Positions 16,792 to 25,335 of a stretch of 49,398 bases of DNA are shown piece by piece. The position numbers were made by a program, and so were the translations under genes. Every line of letters starts with the position of its first letter. The stretch's first letter is position 1. Origin of the DNA: Methylotenera_A sp036676175 (lineage in GTDB: Bacteria; Pseudomonadota; Gammaproteobacteria; Burkholderiales; Methylophilaceae); the NCBI GenBank assembly GCA_036676175.1, contig JAKFDL010000054.1, positions 1-49,398 of the forward strand, in the 5' to 3' direction. The notes below the pieces were generated by a model. The model saw only the letters and a list, made by a program, of their open reading frames with translations. It did no database searches and was not told where the DNA came from.

Positions 16792-17871
16792 ATGAAAATT
16801 GCAGTACTCGCCGGTGATGGCATTGGCCCGGAAATTATCGCACAAGCCTTGCGTGTGCTCGAGGTATTAAAGGCAGAAGGCATGCCACTGGAGTTTGTGC
16901 ACGCACCATTGGGCGGCCAAGCTTACGACCAATATGGTCATCCCTACCCAGAATTCACGCAAAAAATCTGTCGTGATGCGGATGCCGTGTTGTTAGGTGC
17001 CGTGGGTGGTCCACAGTACGATAATTTAGATCGTCCGTTGCGGCCAGAGCGCGGTTTGTTGGCCATTCGTAAAGATTTAGGTTTATTTGCAAACTTGCGC
17101 CCAGCCGTGCTGTACCCAGAACTTGCCAATGCGTCTACGCTTAAGCCAGAAGTGGTATCAGGTCTGGATATTATGATAGTGCGCGAGCTGACAGGCGATG
17201 TGTATTTTGGCCAACCACGCGGTATGCGTACCAATGAAAACGGCGAGCGCGAAGGTTTTAATACCATGGTGTATGCCGAATCTGAAGTGCGCAGAATCGC
17301 TCATGTAGCGTTTGATATTGCCATGAAACGCCGCAAAAATGGTCAAAAAGGTAAATTATGTTCGGTGGATAAAGCCAACGTGCTGGAGACGACTGAATTT
17401 TGGAAAGAAATCGTCATTGACGTCGCACGCGAATATCCTGAAGTAGAGCTGAGTCACATGTATGTGGATAACGCGGCTATGCAACTTATACGTAACCCAA
17501 AACAATTTGACGTGATGGTCACTGGCAACATTTTCGGCGATATTCTTTCTGATGAAGCTTCAATGCTCACAGGCTCTATTGGTATGTTAGCCTCAGCTTC
17601 ATTAAACGAGACCAAAAAAGGTTTGTATGAGCCTTCACATGGCTCTGCGCCAGACATTGCTGGTAAAAACTTAGCAAACCCAATTGCCACTGTGCTGTCT
17701 ACCGCCATGATGTTGCGTTACACGTTTGATAACGAAGCGGCTGCTGCGCGCATTGAAAATGCGGTGAAAAAAGTGTTGGCGGCAGGGTATCGCACGGGTG
17801 ATATTTTTGAAGCTGGTACTAAAAAAGTATCATGTAGCGAAATGGGCGACCAAATTGTCGCAGCAATGTAA
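16792..17871 (+). CDS. leuB: 3-isopropylmalate dehydrogenase
   Basis: NAD-dependent oxidative decarboxylase giving 2-oxoisocaproate for leucine; it also oxidises 3-methylmalate in the CimA isoleucine route. Length 359 aa is standard. Visible are AVLAGDGIGPEI at the N-terminus, the substrate-binding RELTGDVYFG, and the metal-binding NIFGDILSDEASML with GSIGMLASAS. It is the last gene of the leuC-leuD-leuB run; ppnP follows 27 bases later with its own ribosome site. Confidence 0.97.
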   Translation: MKIAVLAGDGIGPEIIAQALRVLEVLKAEGMPLEFVHAPLGGQAYDQYGHPYPEFTQKICRDADAVLLGAVGGPQYDNLDRPLRPERGLLAIRKDLGLFANLRPAVLYPELANASTLKPEVVSGLDIMIVRELTGDVYFGQPRGMRTNENGEREGFNTMVYAESEVRRIAHVAFDIAMKRRKNGQKGKLCSVDKANVLETTEFWKEIVIDVAREYPEVELSHMYVDNAAMQLIRNPKQFDVMVTGNIFGDILSDEASMLTGSIGMLASASLNETKKGLYEPSHGSAPDIAGKNLANPIATVLSTAMMLRYTFDNEAAAARIENAVKKVLAAGYRTGDIFEAGTKKVSCSEMGDQIVAAM

Positions 17872-17898
17872 TTACTATAATTATTTTGAGGATTAAAA

Positions 17899-18210
17899 AT
17901 GGCACAGTTTGATAATGTAAGTGTTAAAAAGAAAGCTAACGTGTATTTTGATGGCAAATGCATCAGCCACACTGTCATGTTGCCAAACGGCACACGTTCA
18001 ACCATTGGTGTGATTTTTCCGAGCACACTCACTTTCAACACGGTAGCCCCAGAGTTGATGGAAATTAATAGCGGTCATTGCAAGGTGCGTTTGCAAGGTG
18101 AAGCGGGCTGGAAAACTTACAGTGCTGGCGAGAAATTCACTGTGCCAGGTAATTCTAGCTTTGATATTGAAGTCACTGAAATGCTAGATTACGTTTGCCA
18201 TTTTGAGTAG
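17899..18210 (+). CDS. ppnP: Pyrimidine/purine nucleoside phosphorylase (YaiE/DUF1255)
   Basis: Small cupin-fold protein, 103 aa, matching the PpnP (YaiE) family throughout (KKANVYFDGKCISHT, TLPNGTRSTIGV-like stretch, GEKFTVPGNSSFDIEV). The E. coli member cleaves nucleosides with phosphate to free base and ribose-1-phosphate in salvage. A TGAGGA ribosome site precedes the ATG. It sits between leuB and yajQ and may be read from the leu operon. Confidence 0.9.
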   Translation: MAQFDNVSVKKKANVYFDGKCISHTVMLPNGTRSTIGVIFPSTLTFNTVAPELMEINSGHCKVRLQGEAGWKTYSAGEKFTVPGNSSFDIEVTEMLDYVCHFE

Positions 18211-18224
18211 TAAAAGCTTGTAAA
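18208..18224 (+). repeat. 17-base repeat, copy 1
   Basis: TAGTAAAAGCTTGTAAA spans the stop codon of ppnP and the short gap before yajQ. An identical copy occurs at 29797-29813 in the folC-dedD gap. A degenerate relative begins at 30961 before purF. Confidence 0.6.
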
Positions 18225-18234
18225 GGGTTAAATT

Positions 18235-18729
18235 ATGCCAAGTTTTGATATTAGCTCTGAAGTAGACATGGTGGCGCTTAAAAATGCCATTGATACAGCG
18301 GGCAAGCAAATCACCAATCGTTACGATTTCAAAGGCACTTCTGCCAAGGTCGAGCTGAACGAAAAAGACAATATCATCACCTTGTTTGGCGATAACGATT
18401 TTCAGCTAGAACAAATTAAAGACATTTTGCTGCCAGCGATGGAAAAAAAAGAGCCAGATTCCACTAAACGCTTAGAGCATAAAGATGTGCAAAAAATTGG
18501 TGGCAATAAAGTTAAGCAAGAGCTGAAAATACGCGCGGGCATTGATTCTGAGCTGGCCAAGCGTATTGCAAAATTGATTAAAGATAGCGGTATGAAAGTG
18601 CAAGCCAGTATTCAGGGCGATGAAGTGCGCGTCAATGGCGCAAAACGAGATGTCTTGCAAGACGCGATTGCATTTTGTAAGAAAAATGTGACGGATTTTC
18701 CGCTACAATTTGGTAACTTTAGAGATTAG
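18235..18729 (+). CDS. yajQ: YajQ-family nucleotide/c-di-GMP-binding protein
   Basis: Cytosolic protein of two ferredoxin-like domains, 164 aa, the family's usual length. The N-terminus MPSFDISSEVDMVALKNAID and the motif NRYDFKGTSAKVEL are characteristic, as is GDEVRVNGAKRDVLQDAI near the C-terminus. Members bind nucleotides, and some bind cyclic di-GMP and act with transcription factors; whether this one does cannot be read from sequence. It lies 24 bases after ppnP. Confidence 0.93.
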   Translation: MPSFDISSEVDMVALKNAIDTAGKQITNRYDFKGTSAKVELNEKDNIITLFGDNDFQLEQIKDILLPAMEKKEPDSTKRLEHKDVQKIGGNKVKQELKIRAGIDSELAKRIAKLIKDSGMKVQASIQGDEVRVNGAKRDVLQDAIAFCKKNVTDFPLQFGNFRD

Positions 18730-18750
18730 TTTCAACTTAAGGAGTGAGTT

Positions 18751-18879
18751 ATGAAAAAGTTGGTTACATTTATGTTGTTGGCTGGAGCATTGGTCTTGGC
18801 AGGCTGTAATACCTGGCATGGTTTTGGTCAAGACTTGGAAAAAGCAGGCGAAAAAATCCAGAAAGCGCCTAACAACTAA
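18751..18879 (+). CDS. Entericidin-like small lipoprotein (42 aa)
   Basis: Short lipoprotein with signal MKKLVTFMLLAGALVLAGC and lipid-acceptor Cys19. The short mature part (NTWHGFGQDLEKAGEKIQ) matches the entericidin A/B pattern (NT-x-G-G/D-D-x-x-x-G). Entericidins are envelope lipoproteins linked to stress lysis. The ribosome site TAAGGAGTGA is strong. It has its own terminator downstream, so it may be expressed at high level from the yajQ region. Confidence 0.85.
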   Translation: MKKLVTFMLLAGALVLAGCNTWHGFGQDLEKAGEKIQKAPNN

Positions 18880-18887
18880 GTAGCTTC

Positions 18888-18913
18888 TTGGCCAGATTCG
18901 GCCGTTTTTTAAT
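18888..18913 (+). terminator. Intrinsic terminator between the entericidin gene and asd
   Basis: GGCC pairs with GGCC around AGATTC, followed at once by GTTTTTT. The stem is short but GC-rich and the T run is clear. Confidence 0.55.
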
Positions 18914-18937
18914 TTGGTACCGCTGTAGGGAATAGAT

Positions 18938-20050
18938 ATGTTAAAGGTAGGTTTTGTAGGCTGGCGTGGCATGGTGGGCAGTGTGCTGATGCAGCGCATG
19001 ATGGAAGAGAATGACTTTTCTGCAATTGACCCACAATTTTTTACCACCTCGCAAGAGGGTGGCGTTGCCCCAAATGTAGGTAAGGATTCGCCTGCCTTAA
19101 AAAATGCCAATGACATTGCCGAGTTGGCAAAAATGGACGTCATTGTGACTTGCCAAGGCGGCGACTACACTAGCGACATTTTTCCTAAACTTAGGAATGC
19201 AGGCTGGCAAGGCCACTGGGTTGACGCAGCATCTACATTACGTATGGATAAAGACGCAGTAATTATTCTCGATCCTGTGAACATGCATGTGATTAAAGAC
19301 GCGCTTCATTCTGGCGGCAATATCTGGGTAGGCGGTAACTGTACTGTTTCGCTCATGTTGATGGCGCTGAATGGCCTATTTAAGGCAGATTTGGTGGAGT
19401 GGGTCAGCTCGATGACTTATCAGGCTGCATCGGGTGCCGGCGCACAAAATATGCGCGAGCTGTTAAACCAAATGGGCGAAGCACATTTTGCCGCAAGTAA
19501 ATTGCTAGCAGATCCAGCCTCAGCCATTTTAGATATAGACCGCACTATTGCAGGTACTTTGCGCGATGATAAATTCCCAACCGCTAACTTTGGTGTGCCA
19601 CTTGCTGGTAGCTTAATACCTTGGATTGATAGTGATTTAGGTAACGGCCAGAGTAAAGAAGAATGGAAAGGCGGCGTGGAGACCAATAAAATTCTTGGCC
19701 GCTCAGACAATCCAATCCCAATTGATGGTTTGTGTGTGCGCATAGGCGCGATGCGCTGCCATAGCCAAGCAATGACGATTAAGCTGAAAAAAGATGTGCC
19801 GCTGGACGAAATTAACCACATGTTGGCTGAAGCGAACGAATGGGCAAAAGTCATACCGAATGAACGCGAAGCGAGTATGCGTGCATTGACTCCGGCCGCC
19901 GTCACAGGCCAACTTAACACCCCCATCGGGCGCTTGCGGAAACTGAATATGGGTGAGGATTATTTGTCGGCATTTACTGTTGGTGATCAGTTACTGTGGG
20001 GCGCTGCAGAGCCATTGCGGCGTATGTTGCGTATATTGATTGCTGGGTAA
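18938..20050 (+). CDS. asd: Aspartate-semialdehyde dehydrogenase
   Basis: NADP-dependent reduction of aspartyl phosphate to the semialdehyde, common to lysine, methionine and threonine synthesis. 370 aa, the proteobacterial type. The N-terminal nucleotide loop is GFVGWRGMVGSVLMQRM, the catalytic nucleophile is Cys135 (GGNCTVSL), and ASGAGAQNMREL and the substrate Arg/His region (RIGAMRCHSQAMT) follow. Its position between leuB and fimV is the usual betaproteobacterial order, here with three small genes inserted after leuB. Confidence 0.96.
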   Translation: MLKVGFVGWRGMVGSVLMQRMMEENDFSAIDPQFFTTSQEGGVAPNVGKDSPALKNANDIAELAKMDVIVTCQGGDYTSDIFPKLRNAGWQGHWVDAASTLRMDKDAVIILDPVNMHVIKDALHSGGNIWVGGNCTVSLMLMALNGLFKADLVEWVSSMTYQAASGAGAQNMRELLNQMGEAHFAASKLLADPASAILDIDRTIAGTLRDDKFPTANFGVPLAGSLIPWIDSDLGNGQSKEEWKGGVETNKILGRSDNPIPIDGLCVRIGAMRCHSQAMTIKLKKDVPLDEINHMLAEANEWAKVIPNEREASMRALTPAAVTGQLNTPIGRLRKLNMGEDYLSAFTVGDQLLWGAAEPLRRMLRILIAG

Positions 20051-20119
20051 TTGGCAAGTTTTCTCTATAAACGTTGATAAAAACCAACAATATTCACAGT
20101 CAACCACATAGCTACCGAA

Positions 20120-20125
20120 TATAAT
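20120..20125 (+). promoter_or_regulatory. Possible -10 element upstream of fimV
   Basis: TATAAT lies 81 bases before the fimV GTG in a 155-base gap. The matching -35 position has only a weak CAGTCA. The call rests mainly on the hexamer and the gap. Confidence 0.35.
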
Positions 20126-20157
20126 GTGTATGATGAGCTTGCATCCGTAACTGATTG

Positions 20158-20184
20158 ATGTTATTTTTGTTATTGAAATAACAT
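20158..20184 (+). repeat. 9-bp inverted repeat in the fimV leader
   Basis: ATGTTATTT and AAATAACAT are perfect inverted copies separated by nine bases, ending 21 bases before the fimV start and just upstream of the ribosome site AAAGGTGG. It may be an operator or an mRNA hairpin affecting translation. Confidence 0.5.
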
Positions 20185-20205
20185 AGTAAATTTAAAGGTG
20201 GAATA

Positions 20206-23103
20206 GTGCTTAACTCAAAATTAAAGCGAATAACCGTTGCCTTATGCATGGCGCTAGTACCAATTTCGGTTTTTGCCGCTGGTTTAGGCAAGCTCAACGT
20301 CATGTCTGGTTTGGGTGAGCCGCTGAAAGCAGACATTGAGCTATTGTCAGTCACACCCGAAGAGTTAAGCAGTATTACCGCTGCAATTGCTTCTGAAGAA
20401 ACCTACACTATTCAAGGTATAGAAAAGCCTGCCTCGCATAACACCATTAAAGTAGATGTTACTAAAAACGCTGCAGGTACACCTATCTTAAAACTCCAAT
20501 CATCCCAGCCGATCAGTGAGCCATTTTTAGACATGCTCATTCAAGTGGATTGGTCGTCTGGCAGATTGTTACGCGAATATACTGTATTGCTTGACCCGCC
20601 TGGATACACTGGTGAGGCTGATCCCAACACCCAAACTGCGCAAGTGCCACTCGTTAAATCGTTTAGCAAAATTAAAAAAGAAGAGCTAGCAGATGGTACC
20701 GCGACTAACGGTAAGGCTGGCGGTGGTTCACCAAGCAATAGCGCAAACAAGTCTAGTAAAAGCAGGCTGCCAGCCCAAGATGTTGACACTCCTGTTTCAG
20801 AAGAAGACTATATGACGCAACGCGGTGACACGCTTGACAAAATTGCCAGAGACATGAAGCCTGATGGGGTAAGTCTTGAGCAGATGCTGGTTGGCTTGTA
20901 TCAAACCAACCCAAATGCTTTTCAGGGCGACAATATTAACCGTCTTAAAGTAGGACAAATTTTACGTCAACCTTCACAAGATACCTTAAATTCAATTTCA
21001 CAATCGCAAGCCTCAAGAGAGGTCAAAGTACAGACTGCCAATTGGAATGCCTATCGAAATAAATTGGCTGGTATGGTTGCAGATTCTGCACCAGCTGATT
21101 CTGCAGCGAGCACACAATCGGCGGGCGGTAAAATCACCAGTGCCGAAGATAAGTCCGAAGCTGCTACAACTGGTCCCAAAGATGTTGTGAAGCTTTCTGC
21201 AGGGGATGCAGCACCTTCAAAGGTAAACGGCGAAGATATAAAATCGTTGCAAACTAAAATTACTGCATTGCAAGAAGAGGCCACTGCACGTGAAAAAAGT
21301 GTAAAAGAGGCACAAGATAGAACGGCTGATTTAGAGAAGCAGATTGCAGATATGCAAAAATTGCTGGCAATGAAAAATGATGCCATGGCCGACATTCAAA
21401 AACAGGCAGCTACTGAAACAAGCAAACCCGCAGAGATTGTTGCGGCACCTGTGGAAACTGCAAAGCCTGCGGAAGAAGTAAAGCCAGCCGAGCCAGTGAA
21501 GCCTGAAGCAAGCGCGCCTGCAGAAAATAAGCCTAAACCAGTAATCACGCCAGCTGAAATCGCTTCAGCTGAAGAGCCTGGCTTTTTCGCCAGCATCATG
21601 GATAACTTAAATTTAAACCTACTTGCACCATTAGGTGGCTTGCTGGTTTTATTGTTCGGTGGCTGGCTGTATTTGCGTAAGAAACGCGAGAAGAATCTAG
21701 CTGATTTTGAGCAAGGCATCATGACTTCAGGTGGCTTAAAAGCGAATACCGTGTTTGGTAACACCGCGAGTGCTAGCGTCGATACAGGCGACACATCCTT
21801 CCTGACAGATTTTTCGCAAAGCGCTAGTGGTGGCATGATTGATACTAACGATGTTGACCCAATTGCTGAAGCTGAAGTGTATATGGCGTATGGCCGTGAT
21901 GCGCAGGCAGAAGAAATCTTAAAAGATGCGATTTCTAAAGAGCCTAAACGTCATGAGTTGCACTTGAAACTGTTAGAAATGTACGCTGCCAGTAAAAATC
22001 TGTCAGCGTTTGAAACCATTGCGGGTGAGCTTTATACTTCTTTAGGTGCTGAAGATCCAATGTGGGCTAAAGTTGCGGAAATTGGCATTAAGCTTGAGCC
22101 AAATAACCCACTCTATCAAGCCACGAGTGTGCCTACAGGTGTAAGTAATAATTTAGATGCAAGTGACTTCGCTGATACACCTTTAGCAGCAGAAAAAGAT
22201 TTAGACTTTTCATACGATAAAGAATCGTTAGGGCAAAACTCAGCGGAAGATACACTTGCAACTACACCTGCAACTGAAGAAGCTACATTTGAACTGCCAC
22301 AGTTTGATGTAGAAAGCAGTGTTCCTCAACAACCCGCTGAATCACCTAAAGCAAAAGTCGAGAATGATGCCTTAGATTTTGATATGGGAGATTTCGGTGA
22401 GTTTAGCTCGAAACCAGCTGATGATGCCGTGGAAAATCAGGCCTCTTTAGACAAAGGCAATATGGCAACCTTTAGCAATACCATGCCAGCGCTTGATATG
22501 CCTACTAACTTTGAAACACCCAAATTTATGCCTGACGCGTTTGCTGAGCCCGCTGAAATGAGTGCTGACAATGTGTTGGACATAAGCGACACAATCGCTG
22601 ATACTGCAGAAGATCAGTCAGCTTATGAGGGATTAGAGGCTGGTACGATTAATTTCTCGCAGGAGTCGCCTGTTACAGAAGATACGCCTGATACCGAGGC
22701 TGTGCTAGACCTTACTGATATGCAAGCTGAGATGGAATCTGCGGTGTTCAATTCCAGTACAGACTTCAATTTTGATATTCAAACTATATCGCCAGAAGCC
22801 GTTAACTATTCCGAAGACAGCGCGACAGAGCCAAACACTTTTGATTTAACCACGATAGACTTAGAGCTTAATGACGGTACTAGCGCCGTGAATATTGAGA
22901 AAGCTGAGCTTTCAGGGCAAGATGAATTAAACAATGTTTCCGGTGATGAACCAATCGAAGTGGAGACGAAGTTGGATTTGGTGGCGGCTTACATCGAAAT
23001 GGATGATAAAGAAGGCGCTAAAGAGTTGTTAGAAGAAGTATTAAAAGAAGGTGGAGTAGCACAGCGTAAGCGTGCAGAAGTGCTGTTGTCACAAATCGCA
23101 TAA
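20206..23103 (+). CDS. fimV: FimV-like pilus/polarity hub protein
   Basis: Large inner-membrane protein, 965 aa. It has a signal peptide (cut near SVFAAG, residue 25), the FimV N-terminal domain (LGKLNVMSGLGEPLKADIEL), a LysM peptidoglycan-binding domain at about 203-256, a coiled coil at about 345-395, a Pro/Ala/Lys-rich stretch, one transmembrane helix at about 473-491, and a very acidic cytoplasmic tail. The tail has TPR-like repeats near 550-620 and the FimV C-terminal domain at about 921-965 (KLDLVAAYIEMDDKEGAKELLEEVL). FimV organises type IV pili and polar proteins in relatives. The start is GTG with a clear ribosome site. It lies upstream of truA/trpF as in other betaproteobacteria. 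Confidence 0.92.
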   Translation: MLNSKLKRITVALCMALVPISVFAAGLGKLNVMSGLGEPLKADIELLSVTPEELSSITAAIASEETYTIQGIEKPASHNTIKVDVTKNAAGTPILKLQSSQPISEPFLDMLIQVDWSSGRLLREYTVLLDPPGYTGEADPNTQTAQVPLVKSFSKIKKEELADGTATNGKAGGGSPSNSANKSSKSRLPAQDVDTPVSEEDYMTQRGDTLDKIARDMKPDGVSLEQMLVGLYQTNPNAFQGDNINRLKVGQILRQPSQDTLNSISQSQASREVKVQTANWNAYRNKLAGMVADSAPADSAASTQSAGGKITSAEDKSEAATTGPKDVVKLSAGDAAPSKVNGEDIKSLQTKITALQEEATAREKSVKEAQDRTADLEKQIADMQKLLAMKNDAMADIQKQAATETSKPAEIVAAPVETAKPAEEVKPAEPVKPEASAPAENKPKPVITPAEIASAEEPGFFASIMDNLNLNLLAPLGGLLVLLFGGWLYLRKKREKNLADFEQGIMTSGGLKANTVFGNTASASVDTGDTSFLTDFSQSASGGMIDTNDVDPIAEAEVYMAYGRDAQAEEILKDAISKEPKRHELHLKLLEMYAASKNLSAFETIAGELYTSLGAEDPMWAKVAEIGIKLEPNNPLYQATSVPTGVSNNLDASDFADTPLAAEKDLDFSYDKESLGQNSAEDTLATTPATEEATFELPQFDVESSVPQQPAESPKAKVENDALDFDMGDFGEFSSKPADDAVENQASLDKGNMATFSNTMPALDMPTNFETPKFMPDAFAEPAEMSADNVLDISDTIADTAEDQSAYEGLEAGTINFSQESPVTEDTPDTEAVLDLTDMQAEMESAVFNSSTDFNFDIQTISPEAVNYSEDSATEPNTFDLTTIDLELNDGTSAVNIEKAELSGQDELNNVSGDEPIEVETKLDLVAAYIEMDDKEGAKELLEEVLKEGGVAQRKRAEVLLSQIA

Positions 23104-23117
23104 CTTATGAGTTAATG

Positions 23118-23146
23118 AAAAAGCCGGGTAATCCCCGGCTTTTTTG
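23118..23146 (+). terminator. Bidirectional-looking terminator after fimV
   Basis: GCCGGG pairs with CCCGGC around a five-base loop, flanked by AAAAA before and TTTTTT after, so the stem extends to 11 bp. It begins 15 bases after the fimV stop. Confidence 0.92.
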
Positions 23147-23205
23147 TTGATAAATATTATTCGCCCAAATTCATCTTAGTTACGGATTGCGAATAAAATA
23201 GGTGT

Positions 23206-23841
23206 ATGTTTAAAATTAACATCATTACTCAATTGCTAATTTTTTTTATATTGGCAATATCAATTAATTTAATGACTTTAAATGCATTAAGCATTCTATC
23301 TATTGGTGTTGCTACTGCGCTTACGCTCACTCAAAACAATAAATTTTTATGTGCAATCTTACGCTTCAAGTGGTTTTTTTTAGTGATGCTGCTTATTTTT
23401 TCATTTAACACACCAGGTGAGCATGTGTCATTTTGGCCATTTGCAATTAGTCCAAGTTACGAGGGTGTTTGGGCTGGGTTAACACAAATATTAAGAGTAA
23501 TGCTAATGCTTGCCGCCTTAAATCTAATTTTGGCATGCAATACACGGCAAGAATTAATTTCAGGGTTTTATTTTATATTTTCGCCACTTAAATATTTCGG
23601 GCTAAAAATAGAGCAATTCGTTGCGCGTTTATGGCTGACTTTGCATTATGTCGAGTTACAAAATGGGGCAAACAGTAAACAGGATTTGATGAGTCAATTA
23701 AAAAATATGAGTCATTGTAAACCAGAGCAAATAGATCAAGAGGAAAATGTCATCTTAAAAGTACCACAATTTAGCTATTTAGACTTTTTAGTGATTGTGC
23801 TGTTATTTTTGGGATTGTATATAACTAAGGCGCTTTTGTAA
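23206..23841 (+). CDS. CbiQ/EcfT-like membrane protein
   Basis: 211-residue polytopic membrane protein with about five hydrophobic helices. It resembles the T (scaffold) component of energy-coupling-factor vitamin/metal transporters: repeated N-terminal helices, WAGLTQILRVMLMLAALNLILACNTR in the middle, then a cytosolic helical section (FIFSPLKYFGLKIEQFVARLWLTLHY). The usual Ala-Arg-Gly/Ala coupling motifs are not clear. No ATPase or substrate-binding subunit gene is adjacent. Its stop overlaps the truA start by one base (TAATG). It is a divergent member of the family at best. Confidence 0.65.
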   Translation: MFKINIITQLLIFFILAISINLMTLNALSILSIGVATALTLTQNNKFLCAILRFKWFFLVMLLIFSFNTPGEHVSFWPFAISPSYEGVWAGLTQILRVMLMLAALNLILACNTRQELISGFYFIFSPLKYFGLKIEQFVARLWLTLHYVELQNGANSKQDLMSQLKNMSHCKPEQIDQEENVILKVPQFSYLDFLVIVLLFLGLYITKALL

Positions 23842-24623
23842 TGCGCATTGCCTTATGTATAGAATACGATGGCACACCATATTGTGGTTGGCAAAGTCAA
23901 ACTAATGTGTGCGGAGTGCAAGATTATTTAGAGGCAGCTATTAAAAATATCGCCAACCATGCGATACGCATACATGCTGCAGGCCGCACTGACACTGGTG
24001 TTCATGCGCTTGCTCAAATTGTGCATTTTGATACTGAAACTGTACGCCCTGAGAGTGCCTGGACGCGTGGTGTGAATGCATTTTTGCCAGCAAGCATTCG
24101 TGTGCGATGGGCAAAAGCGGTAACAGATGAGTTTCATGCGCGCTTTTCAGCACAGCAGCGTAAGTATCAATATTTGTTGGTGAATGCGCCGGTTGCTCCT
24201 GCAATAATGGCCAACAAGGCAGGCTGGTATCATTTGTCTTTAAATGTGACCGCGATGCAGACAGCCATCGCTTATTTGCAGGGCGAACATGATTTTAGTG
24301 CTTTTCGCGCAAGTGAGTGCCAAGCTAAAAGCCCGATTAAAAATCTGCAAATAGCAACAGTGCACAAGTTTGGAGAACAGTTTGTTTTTGAGTTTTCCGC
24401 TAATGCGTTTTTGCAGCACCAAGTACGTAACATGGTCGGGGCACTGATCTATGTGGGTAATGGCAAACAGCCGCCAACCATGATTCAAGACCTGCTTATA
24501 CAAAAAAACCGGACACTTTCACCACCTACATTTTCTGCGAATGGCTTGTATTTGGTGGGTGTTCAGTATGACGAGAAGTTTGGCTTACCCAGCACACAAC
24601 GTAGCTTAAGTGATATTTATTAA
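23841..24623 (+). CDS. truA: tRNA pseudouridine(38-40) synthase
   Basis: Modifies uridines 38-40 of the tRNA anticodon stem. Length 260 aa is typical. The catalytic motif is AAGRTDTGVHA with nucleophile Asp51; the N-terminal YDGTPYCGWQSQ and the later FRASECQAKSPIKN and HQVRNMVGALI are family marks. The start overlaps the previous stop by one base. It is placed between fimV and trpF as in many betaproteobacteria. Confidence 0.96.
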   Translation: MRIALCIEYDGTPYCGWQSQTNVCGVQDYLEAAIKNIANHAIRIHAAGRTDTGVHALAQIVHFDTETVRPESAWTRGVNAFLPASIRVRWAKAVTDEFHARFSAQQRKYQYLLVNAPVAPAIMANKAGWYHLSLNVTAMQTAIAYLQGEHDFSAFRASECQAKSPIKNLQIATVHKFGEQFVFEFSANAFLQHQVRNMVGALIYVGNGKQPPTMIQDLLIQKNRTLSPPTFSANGLYLVGVQYDEKFGLPSTQRSLSDIY

Positions 24624-24705
24624 AAGTGAAATTTATTAAAAGCAAATCTAACTGACAACACGTTATGTTTCAGCTACGCTTATACAATATGACAAACTTA
24701 ATTAA

Positions 24706-25326
24706 ATGAAACGTACAAGAGTAAAAATTTGTGGCATCACCCGTGTTGAAGACGCGTTAAGTGCTGTGCAGGCAGGCGCAGATGCGATTGGGTTGGTGTT
24801 TTACACAACTAGCCCGCGTTATGTGAGCATTGCTCAAGCAAGGGGTATTGTCGCTGCAATGCCGCCATTTGTAAGCGTGGTGGGACTGTTTGTCAACGCA
24901 AGTTCAGACGAAATCCAATCCATCTTATCGCAAGTACGCCTCGATATTTTACAATTCCATGGCGATGAAACCCCCGCGCAATGTGCACAAATAAACTTAC
25001 CGTATTACAAGGCAATTCGCGTTAAGCCTGATACAAATTTGTTACAATACGCAATTGATTTTAAAGCAGCTAAAGCCTTGTTATTAGATGCCTATAGTGA
25101 GCAAGCCTATGGTGGCACGGGTCATACCTTTGATTGGAGTTTAATCCCCCAAGATTTGCCTAAACCAATCATTTTGGCTGGCGGTTTAGATGCTCGAAAT
25201 GTGGCAGGCGCGATTCAGCTAGTGCAACCCTATGCGGTAGATGTAAGTGGTGGTGTGGAGCTAACCAAAGGCATAAAGAGTGCGGAAAAAATTGCTGCAT
25301 TCATGCAAGCTGTAATAGAAAGTTAG
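24706..25326 (+). CDS. trpF: Phosphoribosylanthranilate isomerase
   Basis: Third tryptophan-specific step, an Amadori rearrangement. TIM barrel of 206 aa. Catalytic Cys9 is in VKICGITR, the Asp is in the QFHGDE/YAVDVSGGVE region, and the phosphate site is SGGVELTKGIKS. It stands apart from trpC, as usual in betaproteobacteria, and heads trpF-trpB-trpA. An 82-base gap before it could hold a promoter, though none is clear. Confidence 0.96.
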   Translation: MKRTRVKICGITRVEDALSAVQAGADAIGLVFYTTSPRYVSIAQARGIVAAMPPFVSVVGLFVNASSDEIQSILSQVRLDILQFHGDETPAQCAQINLPYYKAIRVKPDTNLLQYAIDFKAAKALLLDAYSEQAYGGTGHTFDWSLIPQDLPKPIILAGGLDARNVAGAIQLVQPYAVDVSGGVELTKGIKSAEKIAAFMQAVIES

Positions 25327-25335
25327 GAGTAGTAA

